The notes beneath the pieces were generated by a model. The model was not told the DNA's origin, did not search any database, and saw only the letters and a list, made by a program, of their open reading frames with translations. A stretch of 64,000 bases of DNA, taken from NCBI RefSeq assembly GCF_000258175.1, contig NZ_JH636049.1, positions 1,264,982 to 1,328,981 on the forward strand, written 5' to 3'. Positions 1 through 7,034 of this stretch are shown here, in pieces. Positions within the stretch are counted from its first letter, which is position 1; the number at the start of each line of letters is the position of its first letter. A program made the position numbers and the translations under genes. The stretch comes from Saccharomonospora xinjiangensis XJ-54 (GTDB taxonomy: Bacteria; Actinomycetota; Actinomycetes; Mycobacteriales; Pseudonocardiaceae).

Positions 1-703
1 CCCTGGCGCCCGCCTCGATGGACATGTTGCAGATGGTCATGCGCGCTTCCATCGAGAGGGCTTCGACGGCGCTGCCCCGGTATTCGAGGACGTAACCTTG
101 GCCGCCGCCCGTGCCGATCTTCGCGATGACGGCGAGGATGATGTCCTTGGCGGTGACGCCGGGCCGCAGCGTCCCCTCGACGTTGATCGCCATGGTCTTG
201 AAGGGCCGCAACGGCAGGGTCTGCGTGGCCAGCACGTGTTCCACCTCCGACGTGCCGATGCCGAAGGCCATCGCACCGAAGGCACCGTGGGTGGAGGTGT
301 GGCTGTCGCCGCAGACGACGGTCATCCCCGGTTGTGTGAGGCCGAGCTGCGGGCCGATGACGTGGACGATGCCCTGCTCGACGTCGCCCATCGGATGCAG
401 CCGGATGCCGAACTCCTCGCAGTTGCGCCGGAGCGTCTCGACCTGGGTGCGCGAAACCGGGTCGGCGATGGGGAGATCGATGCCGACAGTGGGGACGTTG
501 TGGTCCTCGGTGGCGATCGTGAGGTCGGGCTGCCGCACCGTCCTGCCCGCGAGGCGGAGCCCGTCGAACGCCTGCGGGCTGGTGACCTCGTGGACGAGGT
601 GAAGATCGATGTAGAGCAGGTCCGGTTCGGCACCGTCGCCTCGACGCACCGTGTGTGCGTCCCACACCTTTTCCGCCAGTGTGCGGCCCCGCCGTTCGGT
701 CAT
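1..703 (-). CDS. leuC: 3-isopropylmalate dehydratase large subunit, N-terminal part (cut by window edge)
   Basis: Isomerises 2- to 3-isopropylmalate in leucine synthesis, together with LeuD; cytoplasmic aconitase-fold Fe-S enzyme. The translation begins [17 protein letters not shown] and contains [15 protein letters not shown] (about residues 32-46) and [10 protein letters not shown] (131-140), both LeuC signatures. Only about 234 residues are inside the window; the Fe-S cysteines and C-terminus lie to the left. The ATG at 701-703 has a strong ribosome site, GGAGGAG (709-715 on the complement). It is divergent from the IclR-type regulator, with a shared palindromic operator between them. leuD would be expected next, outside the window. 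Confidence 0.96.
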   Translation of the reverse strand, partial: MTERRGRTLAEKVWDAHTVRRGDGAEPDLLYIDLHLVHEVTSPQAFDGLRLAGRTVRQPDLTIATEDHNVPTVGIDLPIADPVSRTQVETLRRNCEEFGIRLHPMGDVEQGIVHVIGPQLGLTQPGMTVVCGDSHTSTHGAFGAMAFGIGTSEVEHVLATQTLPLRPFKTMAINVEGTLRPGVTAKDIILAVIAKIGTGGGQGYVLEYRGSAVEALSMEARMTICNMSIEAGAR

Positions 704-769
704 CAGGGCTCCTCCATTGAGCGTGGGTCGGTCGGAAAGCGAGCTGACTCACTTCACCAACGATGGACT

Positions 770-805
770 TCCCACATCGCGAGATTATAGTATCGCTTCG
801 TGGGA
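770..805. promoter_or_regulatory. 36-bp imperfect palindrome, probable operator of the IclR/NdgR regulator, with overlapping divergent -10 boxes
   Basis: Outer arms TCCCAC and GTGGGA and inner arms GCGA and TCGC are symmetric around a central TATA, so most of the 36 positions are dyad-symmetric. A -10 box TATAAT for leuC (complement of 784-789) and a -10 box TATAGT for the regulator (786-791) both lie at the centre. The GTG start of the regulator (800-802) lies inside the right arm, 8 nt after TATAGT, so its mRNA is probably leaderless. Binding here would block both promoters. In actinomycetes NdgR/LtbR proteins control leuCD (established); that this exact site is bound is inference. Confidence 0.6.
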
Positions 806-1537
806 CAACCCGATGTTAGCAACACTGATTCCGAGCAGGTCCAGCAGAGCGGGATCGGCGTTCTGGACAAGGCCGTTTCCGTCTTGCACGCCGTGTCGGC
901 GCAGCCGTGCGGGCTGGCGGAGTTGTGCGCGCGGACGGGCTTGCCTCGTGCGACGGCGCACCGGCTCGCTGTGGGCCTTGAGGTTCACCGTTTGGTGCGG
1001 CGCGGCCCTGACGGCCGGTGGCGGCCCGGGCCTGCGCTGGCGGAGCTGGCTGGCGGCTCGGTGGATCCGCTGCTCGATGCGGCAGGTGTTGTGCTGCCGA
1101 AGTTGCGTGATTTGACGGGCGAGAGCGTGCAGTTGTATCGCAGGGACGGCGTCGTGAGGGTGTGTGTGGCGGTGGCGGAGCCGCCGAGTGGCTTGCGGGA
1201 CACGGTGCCGGTGGGTGCGAGGCTGCCGATGACGGCGGGGTCGGGGGCGAAGGTGCTGGCGGCGTGGGCGGATGCGCACACGCGCCAGGCGGTGCTGGCG
1301 GATGCGGTGTTCGGTGAGCGCACGCTGCTGGAGGTGCGGCGCCGTGGCTGGGCGCAGAGTGTCGCTGAGCGGGAACCGGGCGTGGCGAGTGTGTCGGCGC
1401 CGGTGCGTGACGCGTCGGGCAATGTGGTGGCCGCGGTCTCGGTGTCGGGTCCTGTGGACCGCATAGGCCGTCGTCCTGGCGCGAGGTGGGCGAGCGATCT
1501 TTTGAAAGCCGCGGAAGCCCTGCAAGAACGCCTCTAA
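800..1537 (+). CDS. ndgR: IclR-family transcriptional regulator of leucine biosynthesis (NdgR/LtbR type)
   Basis: A 245-residue IclR protein. The winged-helix part (about residues 20-75) contains GLAELCARTGLPRATAHRLA; the C-terminal effector domain follows (about 90-240) with GSGAKVLAAWAD and the SVSAPVRDASG strand. Size and its position divergent from leuC match NdgR of Streptomyces and LtbR of Corynebacterium, which regulate leuCD and respond to amino-acid supply. The GTG at 800 lies 8 nt after TATAGT with no ribosome site, so a leaderless start is chosen; the first 17 residues before GIGVLDKA are longer than in the homologues I recall. Autoregulation through the overlapping palindrome is likely. 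Confidence 0.88.
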   Translation: MGQPDVSNTDSEQVQQSGIGVLDKAVSVLHAVSAQPCGLAELCARTGLPRATAHRLAVGLEVHRLVRRGPDGRWRPGPALAELAGGSVDPLLDAAGVVLPKLRDLTGESVQLYRRDGVVRVCVAVAEPPSGLRDTVPVGARLPMTAGSGAKVLAAWADAHTRQAVLADAVFGERTLLEVRRRGWAQSVAEREPGVASVSAPVRDASGNVVAAVSVSGPVDRIGRRPGARWASDLLKAAEALQERL

Positions 1538-1629
1538 AACCAAGGGCCGAAGCACCACAACGGCAAGCGACCACAAGCACAGGCGCCGCGACCCAACCCA
1601 ACACGAACAACGCAACCCCAAAGCCGGCC

Positions 1630-1856
1630 GAGCGAAGCGAAGCCCCCAAGAGCCGAGGCGAGCGAAGCGAAGCCAATGGCCCGTCACCACACGCCCCCGA
1701 AAATCCCCACCCACCAACGAACCCGCGTACGACAACCGCGAACCCAAGTACAGGAAGTGAGGACACGCGTGCAAGAAGCGCGGACACGCGCGCAAGAAGT
1801 ACCAACACCCGTACAGCAAGTGAGGACACGATCGATAGCAGCGAGCGAAGCGAAGC
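1630..1856. repeat. Three exact copies of GAGCGAAGCGAAGC
   Basis: The 14-mer occurs at 1630-1643, 1660-1673 and 1843-1856, always on the + strand. It contains tandem GCGAA units. The first two copies are 30 bases apart; the third lies just after the 21-bp array. No other copy was noticed in the window. Confidence 0.75.
1748..1831. repeat. 21-bp tandem repeat array, four units
   Basis: Four contiguous 21-bp units start at 1748, 1769, 1790 and 1811. A typical unit is GTGCAAGAAGCGCGGACAC followed by GC. The same unit recurs in the intergenic arrays near 6.8, 29.2, 29.9 and 52.7 kb. The spacing is exactly 21, which translates to a false heptad (VQEVRTR) in one frame. Confidence 0.85.
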
Positions 1857-1937
1857 GGACAGCAAGGCGGCGGCCAAGCCGGGACAGCACCCACACAAGC
1901 CTGTGTGATCAAGGTGACCGGCCGGGGGTCCGGGGGC

Positions 1938-1975
1938 TTGCCCCCGGCTGGGGTGTGGGGGCTCGGCCCCCACAA
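1938..1975. terminator. Two adjacent GC-rich hairpins
   Basis: CCGGGGGC-TT-GCCCCCGG is followed by GTGGGGGC-TCG-GCCCCCAC. Both stems are perfect 8-bp stems with tiny loops. No T-run follows on the + strand. They may end the regulator transcript or act as a hairpin-type repeat element; similar paired hairpins are common in actinomycete spacers. Confidence 0.45.
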
Positions 1976-2021
1976 AACACATAAGAAAGAGCCCCCTCTG
2001 CGCTTTCCGCAGAGAGGGCTC
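1974..2021 (-). terminator. Intrinsic terminator after the tRNA-Gln/tRNA-Glu transcript
   Basis: A 14-bp stem (1989-2002 pairing with 2008-2021, one mismatch, loop CTTTC) lies just beyond the 3' end of tRNA-Glu. On the minus strand it is followed by the T-rich stretch TTTCTTATGTGTTTT. This is the strongest intrinsic terminator in the first 8 kb. Confidence 0.8.
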
Positions 2022-2035
2022 TCCCGCTCTTTCCG

Positions 2036-2108
2036 TACCCCCGATGGGATTCGAACCCACGCTACCGGCGTGAGAGGCCGGCGTCCTAGGCCGCTAGACG
2101 ACGGGGGC
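2036..2108 (-). tRNA. tRNA-Glu (anticodon CTC)
   Basis: 73 nt on the minus strand. The acceptor stem GCCCCCG pairs with CGGGGGU (one G-U pair), and the T-arm reads GGGTTCGAATCCC. The anticodon stem CCGGC/GCCGG closes a 7-nt loop CTCTCAC, giving anticodon CTC. The CCA end is not encoded. It lies downstream of tRNA-Gln in one transcript and near gltX, which would charge it. Confidence 0.95.
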
Positions 2109-2160
2109 TTGTCGCTGTGTGCGAGGTGAAGTCTACCAGATCGGTTTTCTTCGCTTCGCG

Positions 2161-2232
2161 CTGGGGTACCAGGACTCGAACCTAGACTAACTGAACCAGA
2201 ATCAGTCGTGCTGCCAATTACACCATACCCCA
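2161..2232 (-). tRNA. tRNA-Gln (anticodon CTG)
   Basis: 72 nt on the minus strand. A 7-bp acceptor stem TGGGGTA/TACCCCA, T-arm GGTTCGAGTCC and anticodon loop TTCTGGT give anticodon CTG. CCA is not encoded. In actinomycetes this tRNA is first charged with Glu by GltX and then amidated by GatCAB; both are encoded in this window. Confidence 0.95.
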
Positions 2233-2325
2233 TCGCGGTTCTTCACCGGATCTCTCCGGATCGGCTCCGCTGGGAAGAAATACTAGTGCATGCCGCGGAG
2301 CGGGCTGCCACGGGGGGTCCCAACA

Positions 2326-3108
2326 TCAACGTGGTGTGGGGACGCCGAGCCGCGCGAACTCGGAAACGAGCAGTTCAGGCAGGTCTGCGAGGGTGTTGAG
2401 GACGTGGACGCCGTCGGGTATCTCGACGTCGAGCCTGTGCCGGTCGAGCCATACGCCGCCGAGTCCCGCGTCGCGGGCGCCGATGGCGTCGGTGATCAGT
2501 TTGTCGCCGACGTGGACGGCATGTGTGGGCTCGCAGCCGATGGCGGAGCAGACTTTGTGGAACATCACAGGGTCGGGTTTGGCCACTCCCATTTCGCCTG
2601 CGATGGCGATGTGGTCGAAAAAGGTTCCGAGGCCGAGTCCGGCGAGTTTGTCTCGTTGGTGGGCGCCTGATGCGTTCGTCACAGCGGCGAGTTTCACGCC
2701 TGCGGCTTTGAGCCATTCCAGGCAGGGCAAGACGTCGTCGAACAACCGCCAGGAGTGCCGCAGGAATGCTTTGCGGCGCAGTTCGAATTCCCTGGCCTGT
2801 GCGGTGTCAACGGCGACGCCGAGTTCGGCGAGGAAGGCCCGGGTCCTGGTGGCGTGCATGTCGGCGTATGCCAGCTCGCCTGCCACGACCCGGGCGACGT
2901 GGTCGTCGGTGATGTGCTCCCACAGTGGCCACATGTCGGTCCTGCCGATCAAGAGCTCGAGCGAGCTCCTGCCTGCCGCCGTGAAGTCGATCAGCGTGTC
3001 GTCGATGTCCAGGCACACCAACCGTAGTTCGGGCGGAGTCCAGGGAGGAGCACCGTCGAGTTCGGAGGCAGTGTGCGATGCCGATGGTGAGCCAAGCAGG
3101 GAAGCCAC
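2326..3108 (-). CDS. HAD-superfamily hydrolase
   Basis: 260 residues. Motif I is DIDDT (Asp34 nucleophile, Asp36 acid/base), motif II the AAVTNAS region near residue 145, motif III Lys177 in AKPDP, and motif IV HVGDKLITD (Asp202, Asp207). The helical cap between residues 40 and 120 marks it as a subfamily I phosphatase of the HAD-IA type. The substrate is unknown; a nucleotide or sugar phosphate is plausible. The GTG start at 3106-3108 lies 6 nt after TAGCCT and lacks a ribosome site, so it is probably leaderless. It lies between the tRNA pair and gltX on the same strand. Confidence 0.85.
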   Translation of the reverse strand: MASLLGSPSASHTASELDGAPPWTPPELRLVCLDIDDTLIDFTAAGRSSLELLIGRTDMWPLWEHITDDHVARVVAGELAYADMHATRTRAFLAELGVAVDTAQAREFELRRKAFLRHSWRLFDDVLPCLEWLKAAGVKLAAVTNASGAHQRDKLAGLGLGTFFDHIAIAGEMGVAKPDPVMFHKVCSAIGCEPTHAVHVGDKLITDAIGARDAGLGGVWLDRHRLDVEIPDGVHVLNTLADLPELLVSEFARLGVPTPR

Positions 3109-3114
3109 CCCGCG

Positions 3115-3120
3115 AGGCTA
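3115..3120 (-). promoter_or_regulatory. -10 box TAGCCT of the HAD hydrolase gene (leaderless start)
   Basis: On the minus strand TAGCCT is followed by six bases and the GTG start codon. The spacing puts the transcription start at or next to the initiation codon. No clear -35 box. Confidence 0.4.
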
Positions 3121-3194
3121 GGGCAGATTCCGTGCCACCAACTCTGCCGAGTAGGTGATGAAGCCACCTCTGTTTCGGTCCAGGTTCTCTACGC

Positions 3195-4676
3195 TCAGTG
3201 GCCCGGGATGGCGCGACGCAACCGCCCGAGTGAATTCTCGCGGCCGAGTAGTTCCATGGACTCGTACAGCGGTGGTGACACCGTGCGCCCGGTCACAGCG
3301 ACGCGGACGGGAGCGAACGCTTTCCTGGGTTTGAGACCCAGTCCGTCAACGAGGGCGTTCTTCAGCGCGGCCTCGATGGCGTCGGTGCGCCAGTCCTCGA
3401 GTTTCTCCAGTGCCTCAACGGAGGCACGGAGTACGGGTTCGGCGTCGGCGCCGAGATTCTTGGTGGCCGCGGCTTCCTCTGGTGCGAAGGTGTCCTCGGG
3501 GACGAAGAGGAAGCGCACGAGGTTCACGGCGTCGGACAGGACGGTGACGCGTTCCTGCACGAGTGGACCGATGGTGCGGAGCTTCTCCTTCTGCTCGTCC
3601 GTCGGCTGCTCGGGCAGTACGCCCGCCGCCACGAGGTACGGCACGGTGCGCCGGACGAATTCCTCGGTGGGCAGCGCCCGCACGTGGGTTCCGTTGATGG
3701 CTTCGGCCTTCTTGGGATCGAAGCGGGCCGGGTTGGCGCTGACCTTCGTGATCTGGAAGGCGGCGACCAGTTCCTCGACGGTGAACACATCCCTGTCGTC
3801 GGCGATCGACCAGCCGAGCAGCGCGAGGTAGTTCAGCAGGCCCTCGGGGATGAAACCCTGGTCACGGTAGTTGAACAGGTTCGACTTGGGGTCGCGTTTG
3901 GACAGTTTCTTGTTGCCCTCGCCCATGACGTAGGGCAGGTGTCCGAACTCGGGCGTGAAGTCGGTGACCCCGATGCGCCGCAGTGCGGAGTACAGGGCGA
4001 TCTGCCGCGGCGTTGACGGCAGAAGGTCCTCGCCGCGCAGCACGTGGGTGATGCGCATCAGCGCGTCATCGACCGGGTTGGTCAGCGTGTAGAGGGGCTG
4101 CCCGTTGGCCCGCACGAGCACGGGGTCGGGAATGGTTCCGGCCTTGAACGTGATCTCGCCGCGCACGAGGTCGTTCCAGCCGAGGTCCTCGTCCGGCATG
4201 CGAAGGCGGAGCACGGGGGCGCGGCCCTCGTCGCGGTAGCGCTGCTTCTGTTCGCCGGTGAGGTCGCGGTCGAAGTTGTCGTAGCCGAGTTTGGGGTCCT
4301 GGCCCGCGTCGCGACGGCGCTGCTCGACTTCCTCACCTGTGGAGAACGACTCGTACAGCTCGCCCGCGTCGAGCAGTTTCCGCGCGACGTCGGCGTAGAT
4401 GTCACCGCGCTGGCTCTGCCGGTAGGGGCCGTAGTCGCCGCCGACCTCGGGGCCTTCGTCCCAGTCAAGACCGAGCCAGCGCAACGCGTCGAGCAGAGCC
4501 TCGTAGGACTCTTCGCTGTCACGCGCGGCGTCGGTGTCCTCGATGCGGAACACGAGGGAGCCGCCGTGGTGGCGGGCGAAAGCCCAGTTGAACAGCGCCG
4601 TCCGGATCAGTCCCACGTGCGGGGTTCCGGTCGGCGAAGGACAGAAGCGGGCACGTACGGCCTTCGTCTCACTCAT
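3195..4676 (-). CDS. gltX: Glutamyl-tRNA synthetase
   Basis: 493 residues, the usual length for a bacterial class I GluRS. It has the HIGH-type motif HVGL (20-23) within [17 protein letters not shown] and the KMSKS-type motif KLSKRD (257-262). It charges tRNA-Glu and, as a non-discriminating enzyme in organisms lacking GlnRS, also tRNA-Gln; the product is then corrected by GatCAB (encoded at 25-28.3 kb). The ATG at 4676 gives [17 protein letters not shown]. The neighbouring tRNA-Glu/tRNA-Gln genes and the FAH gene upstream reproduce the mycobacterial order, except that a divergent monooxygenase is inserted between gltX and FAH. Confidence 0.97.
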   Translation of the reverse strand: MSETKAVRARFCPSPTGTPHVGLIRTALFNWAFARHHGGSLVFRIEDTDAARDSEESYEALLDALRWLGLDWDEGPEVGGDYGPYRQSQRGDIYADVARKLLDAGELYESFSTGEEVEQRRRDAGQDPKLGYDNFDRDLTGEQKQRYRDEGRAPVLRLRMPDEDLGWNDLVRGEITFKAGTIPDPVLVRANGQPLYTLTNPVDDALMRITHVLRGEDLLPSTPRQIALYSALRRIGVTDFTPEFGHLPYVMGEGNKKLSKRDPKSNLFNYRDQGFIPEGLLNYLALLGWSIADDRDVFTVEELVAAFQITKVSANPARFDPKKAEAINGTHVRALPTEEFVRRTVPYLVAAGVLPEQPTDEQKEKLRTIGPLVQERVTVLSDAVNLVRFLFVPEDTFAPEEAAATKNLGADAEPVLRASVEALEKLEDWRTDAIEAALKNALVDGLGLKPRKAFAPVRVAVTGRTVSPPLYESMELLGRENSLGRLRRAIPGH

Positions 4677-4730
4677 AGCCCTGTCAGAGTAACGCCCTTG
4701 ACGGAGGCCGCGACGTCGTGCATGGTGAAT

Positions 4731-4752
4731 TTATTCAACACACATTGAAATA
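4731..4752. promoter_or_regulatory. Inverted repeat upstream of the monooxygenase, candidate operator
   Basis: TTCAA (4734-4738) and TTGAA (4745-4749) are separated by six bases. Extended arms TTATTCAA and TTGAAATAA make a near-palindrome of about 22 bp. It is AT-rich in a GC-rich surrounding and sits directly before the ribosome site AAGGGAG, so a bound repressor would block transcription or early elongation. No regulator gene is adjacent. Confidence 0.4.
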
Positions 4753-4763
4753 AGGGAGCGGCG

Positions 4764-5999
4764 ATGAGTGAGAGGACGACGTGTGCCGTCATCGGCGGCG
4801 GCCCCGCCGGAATGGTCCTCGGCCTTCTCCTGGCCAGGGCGGGTGTCGAGGTCACCGTGCTGGAGAAGCACAAAGACTTCCTGCGCGACTTCCGTGGCGA
4901 CACCGTGCATCCGTCAACGTTGCGGCTGCTCGACGACCTCGGCCTCGGCACCAGGTTCGCCGAGCTTCCCCAGACGAAGATCACCGAGATCGCCTTCCCC
5001 GACGAGCAAGGACGGCAGACCGTCGTCGGGAACCTCGACCACCTGCGCCGATTCGGCCACCCGTACCCGTACATCGCCATCACTCCGCAATGGGACTTCC
5101 TGACGCTGCTCGCCGACGCAGCCTCAGAGGAGCCGACGTTCTCACTGCGCATGCGCTCGCAGGTCACCGAACTCATCAGGGAGCGGGGCCGAGTGAACGG
5201 TGTGCGCTACCGCACCGAGGACGGGACGACGCACACCCTGCTCGCCGACCTCACGGTGGCCTGCGACGGCCGCTGGTCACTGGCACGCGAGCAGGCGGGC
5301 CTGCGGCCCAAGGAATCGTCCGTGCCGATCGACGTGTGGTGGTTCCGGCTGGAACGCGAACCCGGCGAGGGGCCTGACCAGCTCAGGCCGTACCTGCGCG
5401 GCTCGAAGATGTGCATCACCGTTCCGCGCCACGGCTACTACCAGATGGCCTACATCGCGCGGAAGGGCCTCGACGCGGAGTTACGCGCACGCGGTATCGA
5501 CGCCTTCCGGCGCGACATCGCCGAGTTGGTTCCGGAGCTTGCCGATCGGGTCGGCGAACTGACTACGATGGAGCAGATCAAACACCTCGACGTCCGGCTG
5601 AACCGGCTCGACCGGTGGCACAGGGACGGCCTGCTGTGTCTCGGCGACGCGGCCCACGCGATGTCGCCGATCGGCGGTGTGGGCATCAATCTCGCAGTGC
5701 AGGACGCGGTCGCCGCCGCACGCCTGCTGGCACGTCCGCTGCGCAGGGGCAAGGTGGACGAGCGGACACTCGCGGCGGTTCAGCGAAGGCGCACCATGCC
5801 GACGATCGTCGTGCAGGGGCTGCAACGACTGCTGCACCGTGTCATTGTCGCCCCCGTCATGGAGGGCAGGCGCTCCGGACCACCGAAGCCGTTGACGAAG
5901 ACCCTGCGAACGGCCCCGTGGCTTTCGGCCGTGCCCGCCTTCCTCATCGGAGTCGGGCCACGGCCCGAGCGTGCGCCGACGTTCGCGCGGCGACGATGA
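4764..5999 (+). CDS. FAD-dependent monooxygenase / aromatic hydroxylase-like protein
   Basis: 411 residues of the PHBH/UbiH flavoprotein fold. It has the Rossmann motif GGGPAG (11-16), an FAD/NAD(P)-contact DG pair (168-169, ACDGRWS) and the GD motif of LCLGDAAHAMSP (294-295). Such enzymes hydroxylate aromatic or polyketide-like substrates with NAD(P)H and O2; the substrate cannot be told from sequence. The ATG follows AAGGGAG at good spacing. It lies between gltX and the FAH gene and converges on the latter with one base between the stop codons. FAH proteins often act in aromatic breakdown, so a functional link is possible but unproven. Confidence 0.85.
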   Translation: MSERTTCAVIGGGPAGMVLGLLLARAGVEVTVLEKHKDFLRDFRGDTVHPSTLRLLDDLGLGTRFAELPQTKITEIAFPDEQGRQTVVGNLDHLRRFGHPYPYIAITPQWDFLTLLADAASEEPTFSLRMRSQVTELIRERGRVNGVRYRTEDGTTHTLLADLTVACDGRWSLAREQAGLRPKESSVPIDVWWFRLEREPGEGPDQLRPYLRGSKMCITVPRHGYYQMAYIARKGLDAELRARGIDAFRRDIAELVPELADRVGELTTMEQIKHLDVRLNRLDRWHRDGLLCLGDAAHAMSPIGGVGINLAVQDAVAAARLLARPLRRGKVDERTLAAVQRRRTMPTIVVQGLQRLLHRVIVAPVMEGRRSGPPKPLTKTLRTAPWLSAVPAFLIGVGPRPERAPTFARRR

Positions 6000-6000
6000 G

Positions 6001-6780
6001 TCAGGTGGACTGCACCGGGTTGCTCAGGGTTCCGATGCCTTCGATGGTGATCGACACTGTCTGGCCGTCCTCGATGCGGCCGACGCCCTCCGGTGTGCCG
6101 GTGAGGATCATGTCGCCCGGCAGCAACGTCATCACCGACGACACGAACGCCACGATATCCGCCACCTTGTGCACCATCGCCGACGTGCGCGCGTCCTGCT
6201 TCACGGTGCCGTCGATCTCGGAGGTGATCCGCAGATCCGACGGGTCGATCGCCGTCTCGATCCACGGCCCGACGGGACAGAACGTGTCGAAGCCCTTGGC
6301 CCTTCCCCACTGGCCGTCGGACGCCTGGAGGTCGCGCGCACTCACGTCGTTGGCGACGGTGTAGCCGAGGATGGCCGCAGGAGCCTGCTCGGCCGTGATG
6401 TTCTTGACCGGCCTGCCGATGACCACGGCAAGCTCTCCCTCGAAATCGACCCGCGACGAGGCGGGCGGCAGCTTGATGGCCGCGTTGGGGCCGATGACGC
6501 TTGTCGAGGGCTTCAAGAAGATCATGGGATCGGCCGGAACCTCGTTGCCGAACTCCTCGGCGTGCTTGGCGTAGTTGCGGCCCACCGCGATGACCTTGGT
6601 CGGCAGGATGGGAGCCAGCAACCGCACATCCGCGAGCGGCCATCGCCTTCCGGTGAAGTTCGGCTGCCCGAACGGATGTTCAGCGATCTCGAGGACCTGA
6701 GCCGAGGCGTCGTCACCACCGTCGGACTCGATGGAAGCGAACGCGACGCCATCAGGATGAGCGATCCGAGCCAAACGCAC
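6001..6780 (-). CDS. Fumarylacetoacetate hydrolase (FAH) family protein
   Basis: 259 residues. It carries the FAH core with GRNYAKHAEEFGNEVP, the metal-binding stretch DFEGELAVVIG and the C-terminal LLPGDMILTGTPEGVG. Members cleave C-C bonds of acylpyruvates or decarboxylate oxaloacetate; a Mg2+/Mn2+ site is expected. The neighbour upstream of gltX in mycobacteria (Rv2993c) is of this family. The GTG start at 6778-6780 lies 6 nt after TAGGAT, so it is probably leaderless. It shares no operon with the convergent monooxygenase. The exact substrate is not predictable. Confidence 0.9.
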   Translation of the reverse strand: MRLARIAHPDGVAFASIESDGGDDASAQVLEIAEHPFGQPNFTGRRWPLADVRLLAPILPTKVIAVGRNYAKHAEEFGNEVPADPMIFLKPSTSVIGPNAAIKLPPASSRVDFEGELAVVIGRPVKNITAEQAPAAILGYTVANDVSARDLQASDGQWGRAKGFDTFCPVGPWIETAIDPSDLRITSEIDGTVKQDARTSAMVHKVADIVAFVSSVMTLLPGDMILTGTPEGVGRIEDGQTVSITIEGIGTLSNPVQST

Positions 6781-6786
6781 GGCACC

Positions 6787-6792
6787 ATCCTA
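6787..6792 (-). promoter_or_regulatory. -10 box TAGGAT of the FAH gene (leaderless start)
   Basis: Minus-strand TAGGAT is followed by GGTGCC and the GTG start. There is no Shine-Dalgarno sequence between them. Confidence 0.45.
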
Positions 6793-6822
6793 ACGCGAGC
6801 CACCCCTCCGCCATGTCCACAG

Positions 6823-7024
6823 CCCGGAATCACCGTGTCCGCACCTCTCGTACGCATGCTTGCACTTCCCGTACGCGTGTCGGCACCTCACGCACGGGTG
6901 TCGGCACTTCCCGCACTCCCGCATGTGTGTTTGCACTTCCCGCACGTGTGCTTGCGCCCTGCGACGCACACTCGCGTGCATGAGGTGCAAACTCGCGTGC
7001 GTGAGGTGCGGACACGATTCCGGG
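6823..7024. repeat. 21-bp repeat array bounded by an inverted repeat
   Basis: Direct 21-bp units start at 6833, 6854, 6875 and 6896; after an 8-bp interruption more follow at 6925 and 6946. Two units at 6970 and 6991 are in the opposite orientation. The outer ends (6823-6847 and 7003-7024) are complementary over about 22 bp with a 3-nt bulge, so the whole array can fold back on itself. It fills the space between the cimA stop and the FAH promoter. Confidence 0.85.
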
Positions 7025-7034
7025 TGTCGGCACC

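Larger units (their letters stand above)
1538..2035. other. Gene-poor spacer with several repeat types
   Basis: About 500 bases between the regulator and the tRNA genes with no convincing coding frame on either strand; the open frames through it have low-complexity Arg/Thr/Ala translations. It holds three copies of GAGCGAAGCGAAGC, four 21-bp tandem units, two GC-rich hairpins and the terminator of the tRNA transcript, each listed separately. Confidence 0.7.

Noticed and set aside
703..777. Leucine-rich leader peptide before leuC
   Set aside because: The 75-nt leader has no ORF with Leu codons and no terminator; only a 4-codon ATG frame overlapping the start.
1748..1831. Heptad-like VQEVRTR peptide repeats suggesting a coiled-coil protein
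   Set aside because: The heptad is a by-product of the 21-bp DNA repeat; the same unit appears in several frames, and on both strands, in other spacers without a start or stop context.
785..2233. A 482-codon open frame antisense to the IclR regulator and running through the tRNA genes
   Set aside because: It passes through two tRNA genes and a repeat-rich spacer; no family features.
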